Below, in pieces: positions 8,504 to 17,025 of a stretch of DNA of 53,131 nt. The DNA is from Prochloraceae cyanobacterium (lineage in GTDB: Bacteria > Cyanobacteriota > Cyanobacteriia > Cyanobacteriales > JASJDA01): the NCBI GenBank assembly GCA_030065755.1, contig JASJDA010000013.1, forward strand, positions 1 to 53,131, in the 5' to 3' direction. The notes beneath the pieces were generated by a model. It was given only the letters and a program-made list of their open reading frames with translations. It was not told the origin of the DNA and did no database searches. The position numbers and the translations under genes were made by a program. Position 1 is the stretch's first letter, and each line of letters starts with the position of its first letter.

Positions 8504-9807
8504 TAATAAATTCCTTTCTTTTTCTTTTTATTAGAGTCAGCAATGACAGCCGTAGCTGCTATCCCCGTATGAACTATGGCAAGAGTGCGGAATGGATCCA
8601 TAATCGGATCGATCGCAATAAATAAAACTAAAACAGCATCGATGGGCAATTGGAGCTGATCTAGAACCAAACTAAGCATAGTAAGAGTCAAAATACCTGT
8701 CACCCCCGAAGTAGCCATCCCCGCCAAAATCGAACCGGTAACTATAATAAAAAGTTCTAGCCAACCCAACTGCGTTTGATACAATTGAGCGACAAATACA
8801 CTCGCAAGAGCAAAGTAAATAACGCTGCCAAATCGACACAAAGTAATTGACAAAGGTGCAACTAAATTAATAGTCTGGCGATCGAAAAATAGTTGTTTGG
8901 TCAAAGTGGAGATAGAAGCAGGCAAACAGGCTAGACTACTAGTAGTGACCAAAGCCAAAATTGTCGGTTCTTTAAGGGCTGATACAACCTCAAATATAGA
9001 TTGCTTCGTTTGTTTCCAAATAACTAAGGTACTCAGACAATATATGAGTGCAAAAGTACCGATCGAGATGATAATAAAATTCAGCATTGAAAATATTACG
9101 TCTATCCCTACTTTAGATAACTGGTTGGCTAGCAGGCTGCACAATCCAAAAGGTAATGCAATAGTCAACCAGCTAATTACCTGATTAAAGGTTTTATAAG
9201 TACTGTCTAGAATATTGAAGATTGTTTTTGTAGAATCGGCAGCTAACAATCCTAAGGAAATACCGCAAATAATCGCAAAAACAAGTACTTTTAAAGTTTG
9301 ACCTTCACTTAGTGCATTAAATATATTTTCAGGCACTAGATTCAGCAAAAAATTGCTTAGATCGGGTTGTTTCTCTACGGGAAGAGGGCCAGTTAGAGAA
9401 ATTTCTAAGTCCAGCCCAGATTTATTAACTAAAATACCGAGAGTTTCTAAAGTTGATGAAGTTAAATTTTGCCCTGGGCCTGTAATTTGTGCTGAGGCTA
9501 CGGCAATTATACTAACTAAGAGTAATCCTACAGGAAAGGCAATCAGAATTCGACGAACATATTGTGCGGCATTCTGACTCTTCATGAGTCTTCCAATACT
9601 AATAGTAATTGCCGAAAGCAGAATCGGTAGAACGCACATTTTCAGCAAACCCAAATAAACAATTCCAAAGGGTGCTATTATTTTTGTTATTCCTATTTGG
9701 AAAGTCCCTATATATATGCCGAGAGCAACGCTAACTAAGATTGCCCAGGGGCTAGATAGCCAGGTTATAGAAATGGGATTTGACTGTGGTATGTATTGAT
9801 TTTTCAT
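8503..9807 (-). CDS. Divergent dicarboxylate/amino acid:cation symporter (DAACS) family transporter
   Basis: The 434-residue polytopic membrane protein has the DAACS (glutamate/aspartate transporter) pattern: LLKMCVLPILLSAI early on, a serine/threonine-rich re-entrant region (ALVTTSSLACLPASISTL), and IAIDPIMDPFRTLAIVHTG near the C-terminus. By eye the helix-7 NMDGT motif of typical members is replaced by CRFGS. The aspartate expected downstream of the conserved DxxxR in helix 8 is also missing, so ion coupling or substrate may differ. It lies 31 bp after a periplasmic binding protein gene and is translationally coupled to a dCache-HAMP gene. This is an unusual pairing for a secondary transporter. 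Confidence 0.88.
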   Translation of the reverse strand: MKNQYIPQSNPISITWLSSPWAILVSVALGIYIGTFQIGITKIIAPFGIVYLGLLKMCVLPILLSAITISIGRLMKSQNAAQYVRRILIAFPVGLLLVSIIAVASAQITGPGQNLTSSTLETLGILVNKSGLDLEISLTGPLPVEKQPDLSNFLLNLVPENIFNALSEGQTLKVLVFAIICGISLGLLAADSTKTIFNILDSTYKTFNQVISWLTIALPFGLCSLLANQLSKVGIDVIFSMLNFIIISIGTFALIYCLSTLVIWKQTKQSIFEVVSALKEPTILALVTTSSLACLPASISTLTKQLFFDRQTINLVAPLSITLCRFGSVIYFALASVFVAQLYQTQLGWLELFIIVTGSILAGMATSGVTGILTLTMLSLVLDQLQLPIDAVLVLFIAIDPIMDPFRTLAIVHTGIAATAVIADSNKKKKKGIY

Positions 9808-9838
9808 AGTATCTAAACATAAGTAGTGAACAGAATTA

Positions 9839-10729
9839 TTAATTTTTGGCAGACGTGTATTGCGAATATTCTTTGAGAATTGTGTCAGCAGTATATTCTG
9901 ATGGCATTGTTTCTAGGTACTGATTGACGAAAGCTAGCAATTGCTCGCTATCCCAGGGAAAAGCCATGGCAATATAGTCTTGCGTGTCAGTTAAAGCAAT
10001 AGTCTTTAAATTTAGAGCGATATCGGGTTGGTTGAAAACGACTTTTTTAATTTCTAATTCGTCTCGATAACCTGCTAGGATTTGCCCTGTAGTAACTGCT
10101 TCAACAATTTCAGACCAAGAGGAAAATTCCACAATCTTTGCTTGAGGAAATTTCTGTTTCAGGAAGTTTACGTAAGAAGAACCTTTAATAACTCCCACCT
10201 CGCCTCGTAAATCTCTAATGGTTTCGGTTATGCTTCTACGTCTAGTTTGTTGTGCGAGCTGAAGGCGATTGACTAGCAAACCTTGTCGCATTTTGAGGTA
10301 GGGAGAAGAAAAGCGAACTAGCTTTGCTCGACTCAAAGTTCTGCTCAACTTGGAAATAGCGATATCAGCATCTAGTTGGTAAACTCGATCGACAACTTCG
10401 TTAAAAGTTTTGGCCGTGCGATCGAATTCCAAAGTAACTCCTAATTGTTTGGCGATCTCCCCAGCAATTTTAACGTCGAGTCCCTCTAATCGATCGCTAT
10501 CAGCCGAGGTAAAAAAAGGTGGATTGTCTTTGCCTAAAATAGCAACCACCAGTTTTCCCCGATCCAAAATGCGCTTAATGTCAGGAGACATACTAGATCT
10601 AACTTGAGCTGGAACTGCTTTTTCTCCTGCAGCTATAGCTTTGGGAGTATCTAAAATGGTACAGATACCTAAAAAAATGGCCACTAAAGCGATCGATATC
10701 AAAATCTTAAGTTTTCTGAGATTGGGCAT
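9839..10729 (-). CDS. Periplasmic amino-acid-type substrate-binding protein (SBP family 3)
   Basis: This 296-residue protein starts with a signal peptide (hydrophobic at about 10-26, Ala-rich cleavage region near 33). The mature part has the family-3 periplasmic binding fold: ILDRGKLVVAI, then LEGLDVKIAGEIAKQLGV, a middle RFSSPYLKMRQGLLV and a hinge-return LRGEVGVIKGSS. Family members bind polar amino acids or small carboxylates and normally feed ABC transporters; some are fused to sensors or enzymes. No ABC permease or ATPase is nearby, and the downstream partner is a DAACS symporter. An AGGAGG site precedes the ATG and fills the 8-bp gap to the racemase gene stop. Substrate unknown; Asp or Glu is plausible from context. 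Confidence 0.88.
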   Translation of the reverse strand: MPNLRKLKILISIALVAIFLGICTILDTPKAIAAGEKAVPAQVRSSMSPDIKRILDRGKLVVAILGKDNPPFFTSADSDRLEGLDVKIAGEIAKQLGVTLEFDRTAKTFNEVVDRVYQLDADIAISKLSRTLSRAKLVRFSSPYLKMRQGLLVNRLQLAQQTRRRSITETIRDLRGEVGVIKGSSYVNFLKQKFPQAKIVEFSSWSEIVEAVTTGQILAGYRDELEIKKVVFNQPDIALNLKTIALTDTQDYIAMAFPWDSEQLLAFVNQYLETMPSEYTADTILKEYSQYTSAKN

Positions 10730-10737
10730 AATTCCTC

Positions 10738-11643
10738 CTAGGCTGCTGCGATCTGCGAGTTCAATTGGGGGGAGTTTAATTGAGTACCGTCGAAGGCCAG
10801 ATCGATCGATACTTTGGCTGCCACAGAAAGGGGATCTACCACTTTTAGGGGTAAATTTTTCATCCTACTGAGGGCTATTGATAGTTCGGTGCATCCAGCC
10901 ACCACTAACTCAGCTCCTCGATCGGCTAGATAGAAAACTGCTCTTTCCAACACCTGAAATACTTGCTCTGACACCCTAGACCCAGTAGTTTTGATTCCCC
11001 ACTCAGGAGAATATATTGCTTGCATTACCTCATTTTGAATCTCCGAATCTAAGGGAGGAAAAACAGGAATTAAACCAGTCTGAAGCAGATAAGAATTGTA
11101 TAAGCTATTAGAGAGGGTTCCTGACGTTGCTAGCACGCCTACTTGGGTCACAGTGGGGTATTGTTTGACGATCGTATCGATAGTAGATTCGATTAAGTGA
11201 ACCCAGGGAATGTCAAGCTGGGGCTGAACTCGATCGTAAAAGACATGGGCGGTATTGCAGGTAACAATTAAAAAGTCTGCACCTGCTTTTTGTAACAGTT
11301 TTCCGTACCTGACTAAATGAGGGACGCAATCTGGAGCCTCTCCAGAAAGGCTTTTGGTTCGGTCTGGGATGTCTGTTGCAGAAACCAAAATCCATACTGG
11401 ATATTCTTGGTCGCAGCAGCTTCCTCTTTTAGCACTTTCTTTGAGGAGTCTCAGTTCAAACTCGATATGTGCTAAAGGCCCCAATCCGCCTAAAATACCT
11501 GGAATGGCAATTTGTTTTGTGAGATTTGATAGTGGTTTATTTTTTTGTCGTAGCATGGATTCTAAGTAAATAGCGCTGCTGATTAATAACAGATACGGGG
11601 GATTGCACAAATTAGCTACGGTTAAGCCCACAGCCAAGAGCAT
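10738..11643 (-). CDS. Aspartate/glutamate racemase family protein
   Basis: PLP-independent racemases of this family use two cysteines as acid/base pair. Both are visible: TCNTAH (Cys129) and AGCTEL (Cys251). The glycine-rich start GILGGLGPLA (about 49-58) is also typical. The 301-residue form starts at the ATG at 11643 and has a hydrophobic N-terminal stretch (1-28) that could be a signal or anchor. A second in-frame ATG at 11556 would give a 272-residue cytoplasmic protein close to the usual family length. Neither has a strong ribosome site, so the start is uncertain. It is the first gene of the cluster with a binding protein and symporter, suggesting that D- and L-amino acid interconversion is linked to uptake. 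Confidence 0.85.
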   Translation of the reverse strand: MLLAVGLTVANLCNPPYLLLISSAIYLESMLRQKNKPLSNLTKQIAIPGILGGLGPLAHIEFELRLLKESAKRGSCCDQEYPVWILVSATDIPDRTKSLSGEAPDCVPHLVRYGKLLQKAGADFLIVTCNTAHVFYDRVQPQLDIPWVHLIESTIDTIVKQYPTVTQVGVLATSGTLSNSLYNSYLLQTGLIPVFPPLDSEIQNEVMQAIYSPEWGIKTTGSRVSEQVFQVLERAVFYLADRGAELVVAGCTELSIALSRMKNLPLKVVDPLSVAAKVSIDLAFDGTQLNSPQLNSQIAAA

Positions 11644-12383
11644 TAATAGTCCCTTTGATTAGTTAGATAAGTCGCAGCTATTTTTTAAAAGAATATACTT
11701 AGGTAGTAGACAATTAATATCTGCGGTAATTACCTAACTTTAAAAAGCGATTTCTAATATATATAATTCCCAGAATTTTTTTTTTATTATCAAGCACGTA
11801 AATTAATACGCCATCGCTAAAGACAAAAATAGCAACCGTTCTTGTTAAAGCATATTTATCTCGTTTTGTCCTCCGTCAAAAGTCATGCATTCAAAATTCA
11901 AAAATACAACCAAAAAATTTTTTACTTTTGAGGTCAAAGGGTTACAAGATAAACAAATAATCTAGTTTCAACTCTTCGATCGAATCTTGAAAGCCATCGT
12001 CGAGCAGTGTAAAATCATATTTTTTGCGCAAAATATTAGGAATTTCTCCTACTCTAAGACATAAAGTAAATAAATATATTTTTTCGCAATTTTTTCTAGG
12101 GTTTTATCTGCTTTTTTTTTCGTTTGCTTACTTCACAAGCTGCTTCTTGGCAAGAGCATTTTCCCTAAATACGATCGCCGATAAAGTAAGTAAATTCATC
12201 TCGACCCAGTCGAAAAATTACCAAACTCGCGATCGAGATAAAGTCGAGCATTCGCCCATTAACAGTTATCAGTTAAAAGTTTATGAGATTCATCTTTGGG
12301 TCGGCTGTCCCTCATCATAGGCATTGATAACAGTTCGCTGGTTTATTTGTTGTTAAAATACAGAACTATGATTTTTAAAAGCC
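11644..12383. other. 740-bp gap without a convincing gene
   Basis: The gap is AT-rich with several poly-T and poly-A tracts. It separates the divergent racemase cluster (minus) and cbiG-cobJ (plus), so it must hold both promoters. TAAAAT at about 12354-12359, 25 bases before the cbiG-cobJ start, is a candidate -10 element. I looked for a cobalamin riboswitch ahead of the cobalamin gene and could not recognise one. A 98-codon TTG-started frame at 12024-12320 has low complexity and no family features. Confidence 0.5.
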
Positions 12384-14309
12384 GTGTACTCTTCTTCAGA
12401 AATAATCTATTTGAGTGAATTTCAACCCATAGCAGCGATCTCAACTACTCCAAGAGGGGCAAAAACTCTACAACCTCTGTGTCAAAACGCAGGTGTAACT
12501 CTTTGGATACCAGAATCTATAGGGGATCTAGATAATACCCGAGTCTACAGAAGTTCTCTGAAAACCCATATAGCCTCTATTTGGCAGCAAAATCGCGCTT
12601 TTGTCTTTTGTTTAGCTGCAGGGGCAGTTGTGCGTCTTATTGCCCCTCTACTAGAGGATAAATCCATCGATCCGGCTGTGATAGTAATTGACTCGCGAGG
12701 TCGTTTTGTAATTAGTTTGTCTGGGGGTCATATTGGAGGTGCCGATCGCTTAGCAGAATTAATTGCCAGTCAAATAGGCGCAACAGCAATCTTAACAGGA
12801 GCATCTGCTGGTCTAAATTTACCAGGAATTGACGTTTTAGGGACTCCTTTTGGTTGGGTTAGGGGTGAAGGTGACTGGACTGGTGTAAGTGCGGCGATCG
12901 CCCGCCAACAAACAGTACAAGTAATTCAAGAAGCAGGTTCCACTCTGTGGCAAAAACATTTACCATCAGAACATTCTTTCTATTTTGGCTTTCCCAAAGA
13001 TACAGAAGATATATCTCCTCAAGCAAGAGTCTGGATTAGTTTTAGTAAAAGAAAGTTTGTCCCGACTTCAGATATGCCTGGAATACAATGGCATCCCAGG
13101 GTTTTATGGGTAGGAATTGGTTGCGAAAGAGGTACGTCTAGAAAGTTAATCGAGACAGCTATTGAAACAGTATTTAAGCGCTATCATTTAGCCACAGAAG
13201 CGATCGCCGGAATAGCTACGATCGATATCAAAGCAGACGAGGAAGGAATATTGGAATTATGTCGCGAGCGCAATTTTCCTTTAAAAACTTTCCCAGCCAC
13301 TCTCTTAAGTCAAGTAGAAGTACCCACTCCATCAACTGTTGTCGATCGAGAAGTAGGAACTCCAAGTGTGGCTGAAGCTGCTGCTTTACTTACACAGGAG
13401 AAACAAACAACTTTAGTTGTTCCCAAACAAATTTTTAAAACAGATGGAGAAAAGGGTGCCGTTACTGTAGCGATCGCGATCGCCAATATAGAATATACTG
13501 CCAGAGATGGTCGTTTATTTCTAGTCGGTATTGGCCCTGGAAATTTAGACCAAATGACGATCGCAGCTAAAACTTCCATAACAGAAGCAGATGCAGTAAT
13601 TGGCTATTCTCTATATACCGATCTGATTGCTCCTTTACGTCGTCGAGGACAAATTGTCGAATCTTTTTCTATTACTCAGGAAAGACAAAGGGCGCAAAGA
13701 GCAATAGAATTAGCTCAGTGGGGTTTAACTGTGGCTGTAGTTTCTTCTGGTGACTGCGGTATTTATGGCATGGCAGGATTAGTATTAGAAGAACTTCAAC
13801 TCAATGAGTGGGATGGTAACAAGCCTAAAGTTGATGTTTTTCCTGGAATTACTGCCATGCAAGCCGCAGCAGCTAGAGTAGGAACACCTCTGATGCACGA
13901 TTTTTGTGCTATTAGTTTAAGCGACCTCTTGACTCCCTGGAAAGTAATCGAAAAGCGTCTAGAAGCTGCTGCTATGGGTGATTTCGTAACTGCTATCTAT
14001 AATCCTCGATCGGCCCGAAGAACCAAACAGATCGCGATCGCTCAGCAGATTTTCTTAAAATACCGCTCTCCTACTACTACAGTGGCGATCGTTCGTTCTG
14101 CATATCGCCAAGACGAACAAATCACTCTTACTACCCTTGACAAAATGCTTCTCATACCCATTGATATGTTGACTGCGGTATTAATTGGAAACGGTAGTAC
14201 CCGCAATTATGCTAATTGGATGATTACTCCACGAGGTTATTTGACCGAGGCTTTCACCTCGGAAGGGAGAGAACAAGGGGAAGAAAGCGGAGGGCAACTA
14301 GAACTTTAA
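12384..14309 (+). CDS. cobJ: Fused CbiG (cobalt-precorrin-5A hydrolase) - CobJ (precorrin-3B C17-methyltransferase)
   Basis: This 641-residue bifunctional corrin-ring enzyme acts in cobalamin synthesis. The N-terminal half (about 10-315) is CbiG-like: CLAAGAVVRLIAPLL, then SLSGGHIGGADRLAELIA (113-125 core) and WVGIGCERGTS (242-252). The C-terminal half (about 376-625) is a tetrapyrrole methylase of the CobJ/CbiH type, with FLVGIGPGNLDQMT (379-392) for SAM binding and VVSSGDCGIYGMAGLV. The two halves are joined by a variable linker (315-375). The start is a GTG at 12384. The fusion is common in cyanobacteria and couples two neighbouring pathway steps. The gene stands alone here. Confidence 0.93.
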   Translation: MYSSSEIIYLSEFQPIAAISTTPRGAKTLQPLCQNAGVTLWIPESIGDLDNTRVYRSSLKTHIASIWQQNRAFVFCLAAGAVVRLIAPLLEDKSIDPAVIVIDSRGRFVISLSGGHIGGADRLAELIASQIGATAILTGASAGLNLPGIDVLGTPFGWVRGEGDWTGVSAAIARQQTVQVIQEAGSTLWQKHLPSEHSFYFGFPKDTEDISPQARVWISFSKRKFVPTSDMPGIQWHPRVLWVGIGCERGTSRKLIETAIETVFKRYHLATEAIAGIATIDIKADEEGILELCRERNFPLKTFPATLLSQVEVPTPSTVVDREVGTPSVAEAAALLTQEKQTTLVVPKQIFKTDGEKGAVTVAIAIANIEYTARDGRLFLVGIGPGNLDQMTIAAKTSITEADAVIGYSLYTDLIAPLRRRGQIVESFSITQERQRAQRAIELAQWGLTVAVVSSGDCGIYGMAGLVLEELQLNEWDGNKPKVDVFPGITAMQAAAARVGTPLMHDFCAISLSDLLTPWKVIEKRLEAAAMGDFVTAIYNPRSARRTKQIAIAQQIFLKYRSPTTTVAIVRSAYRQDEQITLTTLDKMLLIPIDMLTAVLIGNGSTRNYANWMITPRGYLTEAFTSEGREQGEESGGQLEL

Positions 14310-14347
14310 TTTTACTTTTTCGATCTTTGTGAAGAAAAAATCTCACT

Positions 14348-14366
14348 CTTTTAGCTTCGCTAAAAG
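14348..14366. repeat. 8-bp hairpin between cobJ and the YqhA-like gene
   Basis: CTTTTAGC (14348-14355) and GCTAAAAG (14359-14366) pair around a 3-base loop. No adjacent T-run follows on the plus strand. It lies 36 bases before the next start codon and could be a weak attenuator or an mRNA end structure. Confidence 0.5.
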
Positions 14367-14401
14367 AATGGGAATCGTACTAACATATTGGAGAACTCCT
14401 C

Positions 14402-14950
14402 ATGAAAGTAACGGACAAAAATCAATCGAATGGCAAATTAAGCGGAAAAAAAATTGAGTTGTTCGTAGAGAAAGCTATTTTTAATTCTAGATGGTTGTTG
14501 ACTCCATTTTATTTATGCTTTATCTTAGTGATTTTACTAGTTTTTGCCAAGTTTTGTCAGGAGTTTGTTAAAGTAATACCTTTGGCAATATCCCCAGGAG
14601 ATAGCGGGGAAATTATTATTGCTATTCTAGATATAATTGACTTACTTCTCATGGCCAATTTATTACTCATTATCGTATTTAGTGGATATGAAAGCTTTGT
14701 CTCTAAATTTGATATAGGTCAACAAGAAGATCGTCCGGAGTGGATGAGTCACATCACCTATTCCAGCTTGAAAATTAAAGTTATTGGTTCAATAGTGACG
14801 ATCTCGGCTATAGATTTATTGAGATCGTTTATTAATGTCAATGAAATGACCAACGAACAGCTATTTTGGCGAGTGATTATTCATTTGACTTTCGTAGTAT
14901 CTGGAGTTCTGTTTGCTATTATGGATAAGACAATTGAACGGGAACACTGA
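14402..14950 (+). CDS. YqhA/UPF0114 family membrane protein
   Basis: The 182-residue protein resembles the YqhA (UPF0114, TIGR00645) family. It has an N-terminal FVEKAIFNSRWLLTPFYLCF segment, a central DIIDLLLMANLLLIIVFSGYESFVS segment, and SSLKIKVIGSIVTISAIDLLRSF before a final helix. Four hydrophobic segments are visible (about 31-52, 73-94, 125-142, 157-174). The molecular role of the family is not established. GGAGA lies eight bases before the ATG. The charged N-terminal extension and the C-terminal TIEREH tail are unremarkable. Confidence 0.85.
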   Translation: MKVTDKNQSNGKLSGKKIELFVEKAIFNSRWLLTPFYLCFILVILLVFAKFCQEFVKVIPLAISPGDSGEIIIAILDIIDLLLMANLLLIIVFSGYESFVSKFDIGQQEDRPEWMSHITYSSLKIKVIGSIVTISAIDLLRSFINVNEMTNEQLFWRVIIHLTFVVSGVLFAIMDKTIEREH

Positions 14951-15294
14951 AGCTAAATGCTCAGTAAAATTTGACTAAAAGGTAAAAGAAAAAGAATGAA
15001 AGATGAATTTTTGGGTTTTAAGGCCCTTAACTATTGAAGGAATAAAAGTAAAGATAGGAAAATTCATCGGTCATTCTCGTCCCTTCGTCCCGATCGCATT
15101 CCCTCTGATATGACTTAGAAAACAAATTATGACTCTTCATTATCTTTATGACGAGATAGGCAAGGAAGCTCGCCACTAAAAAGATAAAAATCGTACAACA
15201 CTATTTTGGATGACGAAGAGGGAGAAATTAAAACTAAAATGATTGATATCTAAATCTTTATAGGGATATAAGCTCGTTTATAGTAGGTATAACT
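14951..15294. other. 344-bp gap upstream of ftsY
   Basis: No open frame with coding character and no clear hairpin is visible here. The stretch is A-rich. It must contain the ftsY promoter and leader, but I cannot single out a convincing pair of hexamers. Confidence 0.4.
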
Positions 15295-16662
15295 ATGTTT
15301 AATTGGTTTCGTCGCCAAATGGGAATAAACGAAGAAGCATCTTCGCAACGTTCCTCCCAACAAGAAAAAACAAAACAGCCAGAGGCTAAACCGATCGAGT
15401 CGGAAGAAACAGAAGCCAAAGATTTACAGCAAAAACAAGAGGAGCTAAACTGGGCAAAAACAGCATATCAAAACATTCAGGAGCAGAAAACGGCAGAAGA
15501 GACAAAAGCCCGATCGGAAGTACAAACACCAGAGAAAACTATCCCAACTCCATCTTCTAGGGAGTCTCTGTCGGAGGATAAGTCAGAAAGTTTAGAACCT
15601 TTGAAAGAATCTGGCATTTCCACGTCAACGCCTCCAGAAAAAGAAACTCCAGAGGTTCAATTTGACGAGGATTTTGTGTGGTCGTCAAAAGTTTTGGCAT
15701 CCCAAGGAAGAACCCCCGAAGACGTTTCAGAAGAAGAAATTAGCTGGTTGAAACGACTGCGCCAAGGACTGGGTAAAACTCGAAAAGGTTTAGTTAATCA
15801 ATTAAGAACGACGATCGGTCACGGACTCGATGAAGAAGCAGCGAGCGACATTGAGGCAATACTATTACAAGCTGACGTAGGAATTGAGGCAACAGAGTAT
15901 ATAATTGATACGCTAGGAAATAAATTGCGAGACGAATCCTTGTCCTCACAACAAGCGATCGCCTACCTGAAAACTATAATTCAACAAATACTCGACGAAC
16001 CTCTCAAAGCCTTAGAAAATCCTGGTTTTGCTCCAGAAAAAGACAATCTCAACATCTGGTTGCTCACAGGAGTTAACGGTGCTGGCAAAACCACAACGAT
16101 CGGCAAACTTGCTAATCTAGCGCAAAAAGCTGGTTATAGCTGCATTATTGCCGCTGCCGACACCTTCCGTGCTGCCGCCGTCGAACAAGTAAAAACTTGG
16201 GGGCAAAGAGCGAAGACAGAAGTGATAGCTAACCCTGGAAAAAATACCGACCCAGCAGCAGTAGTTTTTGACGCGATCGCTGCCGCACAAGCCCGCCACG
16301 CTGAATTACTCTTAGTAGATACAGCCGGACGCTTGCAAAATAAGAAAAATCTCATGGAGGAATTAGCAAAGATCCGTAGAATAATCGATCGCAAAGCTCC
16401 CAACGCCAAAGTAGAATCTCTGCTAGTCTTAGATGCCACTATGGGACAAAATGGTTTGCGCCAAGCCGAAGTGTTTTCCGAAGCAGCAAAACTAAGTGGT
16501 GTAGTATTAACCAAACTAGATGGCAGTGCCAAAGGAGGTGTAGCCCTCGCCATAGCTCGACAACTAAATTTACCAATTCGTTTTATCGGTGCTGGAGAAG
16601 GAATAGAAGATTTACGACCGTTTTCCAGCTACGAATTTGTTGAAGCTTTAATTGAAGGGTGA
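15295..16662 (+). CDS. ftsY: Signal recognition particle receptor FtsY
   Basis: FtsY docks SRP-ribosome complexes at the membrane for co-translational insertion. The first ~150 of 455 residues are acidic, Glu/Ser/Thr-rich and low in complexity, as in the A domain. The N domain starts near WLKRLRQGL (151), and the GTPase G domain has GVNGAGKTT (259-267), DTFRAAA (289-295), DTAGR (342-346) and TKLDG (406-410), all intact. The C-terminal GAGEGIEDLRPF motif is also present. The only nearby in-frame ATG, at 15295, is used. The gene is monocistronic, with gaps of about 350 bp on both sides. Confidence 0.97.
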   Translation: MFNWFRRQMGINEEASSQRSSQQEKTKQPEAKPIESEETEAKDLQQKQEELNWAKTAYQNIQEQKTAEETKARSEVQTPEKTIPTPSSRESLSEDKSESLEPLKESGISTSTPPEKETPEVQFDEDFVWSSKVLASQGRTPEDVSEEEISWLKRLRQGLGKTRKGLVNQLRTTIGHGLDEEAASDIEAILLQADVGIEATEYIIDTLGNKLRDESLSSQQAIAYLKTIIQQILDEPLKALENPGFAPEKDNLNIWLLTGVNGAGKTTTIGKLANLAQKAGYSCIIAAADTFRAAAVEQVKTWGQRAKTEVIANPGKNTDPAAVVFDAIAAAQARHAELLLVDTAGRLQNKKNLMEELAKIRRIIDRKAPNAKVESLLVLDATMGQNGLRQAEVFSEAAKLSGVVLTKLDGSAKGGVALAIARQLNLPIRFIGAGEGIEDLRPFSSYEFVEALIEG

Positions 16663-17025
16663 GTATCATAAGGATTACTTAGTTTATTGTTTGTCCCATT
16701 GTTAGGTTTTAAATCTAATTGTGTATCCCACAGCAATATGTCTTCAAATATCTTGCCAAAAAAATCAAACAAAGCTATCATTGACCAATTCTAGTTAGAT
16801 GTAAAGTTATTTTCTTTACCAATACCAATTTTAATGTGTTAGTTTTCACAAGAAATGGTATAAGACTGTGGGATAGAAAACTTTTTCTTTTAAGCGCCCT
16901 ATGTCGAAAAGTTAAAACCAACTATATAATGTAGTCTTAACAAGACAACAAGCGCTTATCCAACCAGTTAAAGACAATAACAAAACATCTATTTTCTCCT
17001 AATCATTTTTCTCTTGTCTGATGCA
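16663..17025. other. 363-bp gap between ftsY and the SpoIIE-type phosphatase gene
   Basis: No gene is visible. TATAAT at 16925-16930, about 100 bases before the next start, is a good -10 match, but no matching -35 hexamer is evident. AT-rich sequence fills the rest. A leader of about 90 bases would follow this promoter if it is real. Confidence 0.45.

Noticed and set aside
12024-12320. 98-codon open frame upstream of cbiG-cobJ
   Set aside because: It starts with TTG, has no ribosome site, low-complexity Phe/Ser-rich composition and no recognisable family; it fits a chance frame in AT-rich DNA.
11644-12383. Cobalamin riboswitch ahead of cbiG-cobJ
   Set aside because: I could not find the conserved B12-box or the expected multi-stem layout; the gap is mostly AT-rich tracts.
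14348-14366. Intrinsic terminator after cobJ
   Set aside because: The hairpin has no following T-run on the plus strand, so it is listed only as an inverted repeat.
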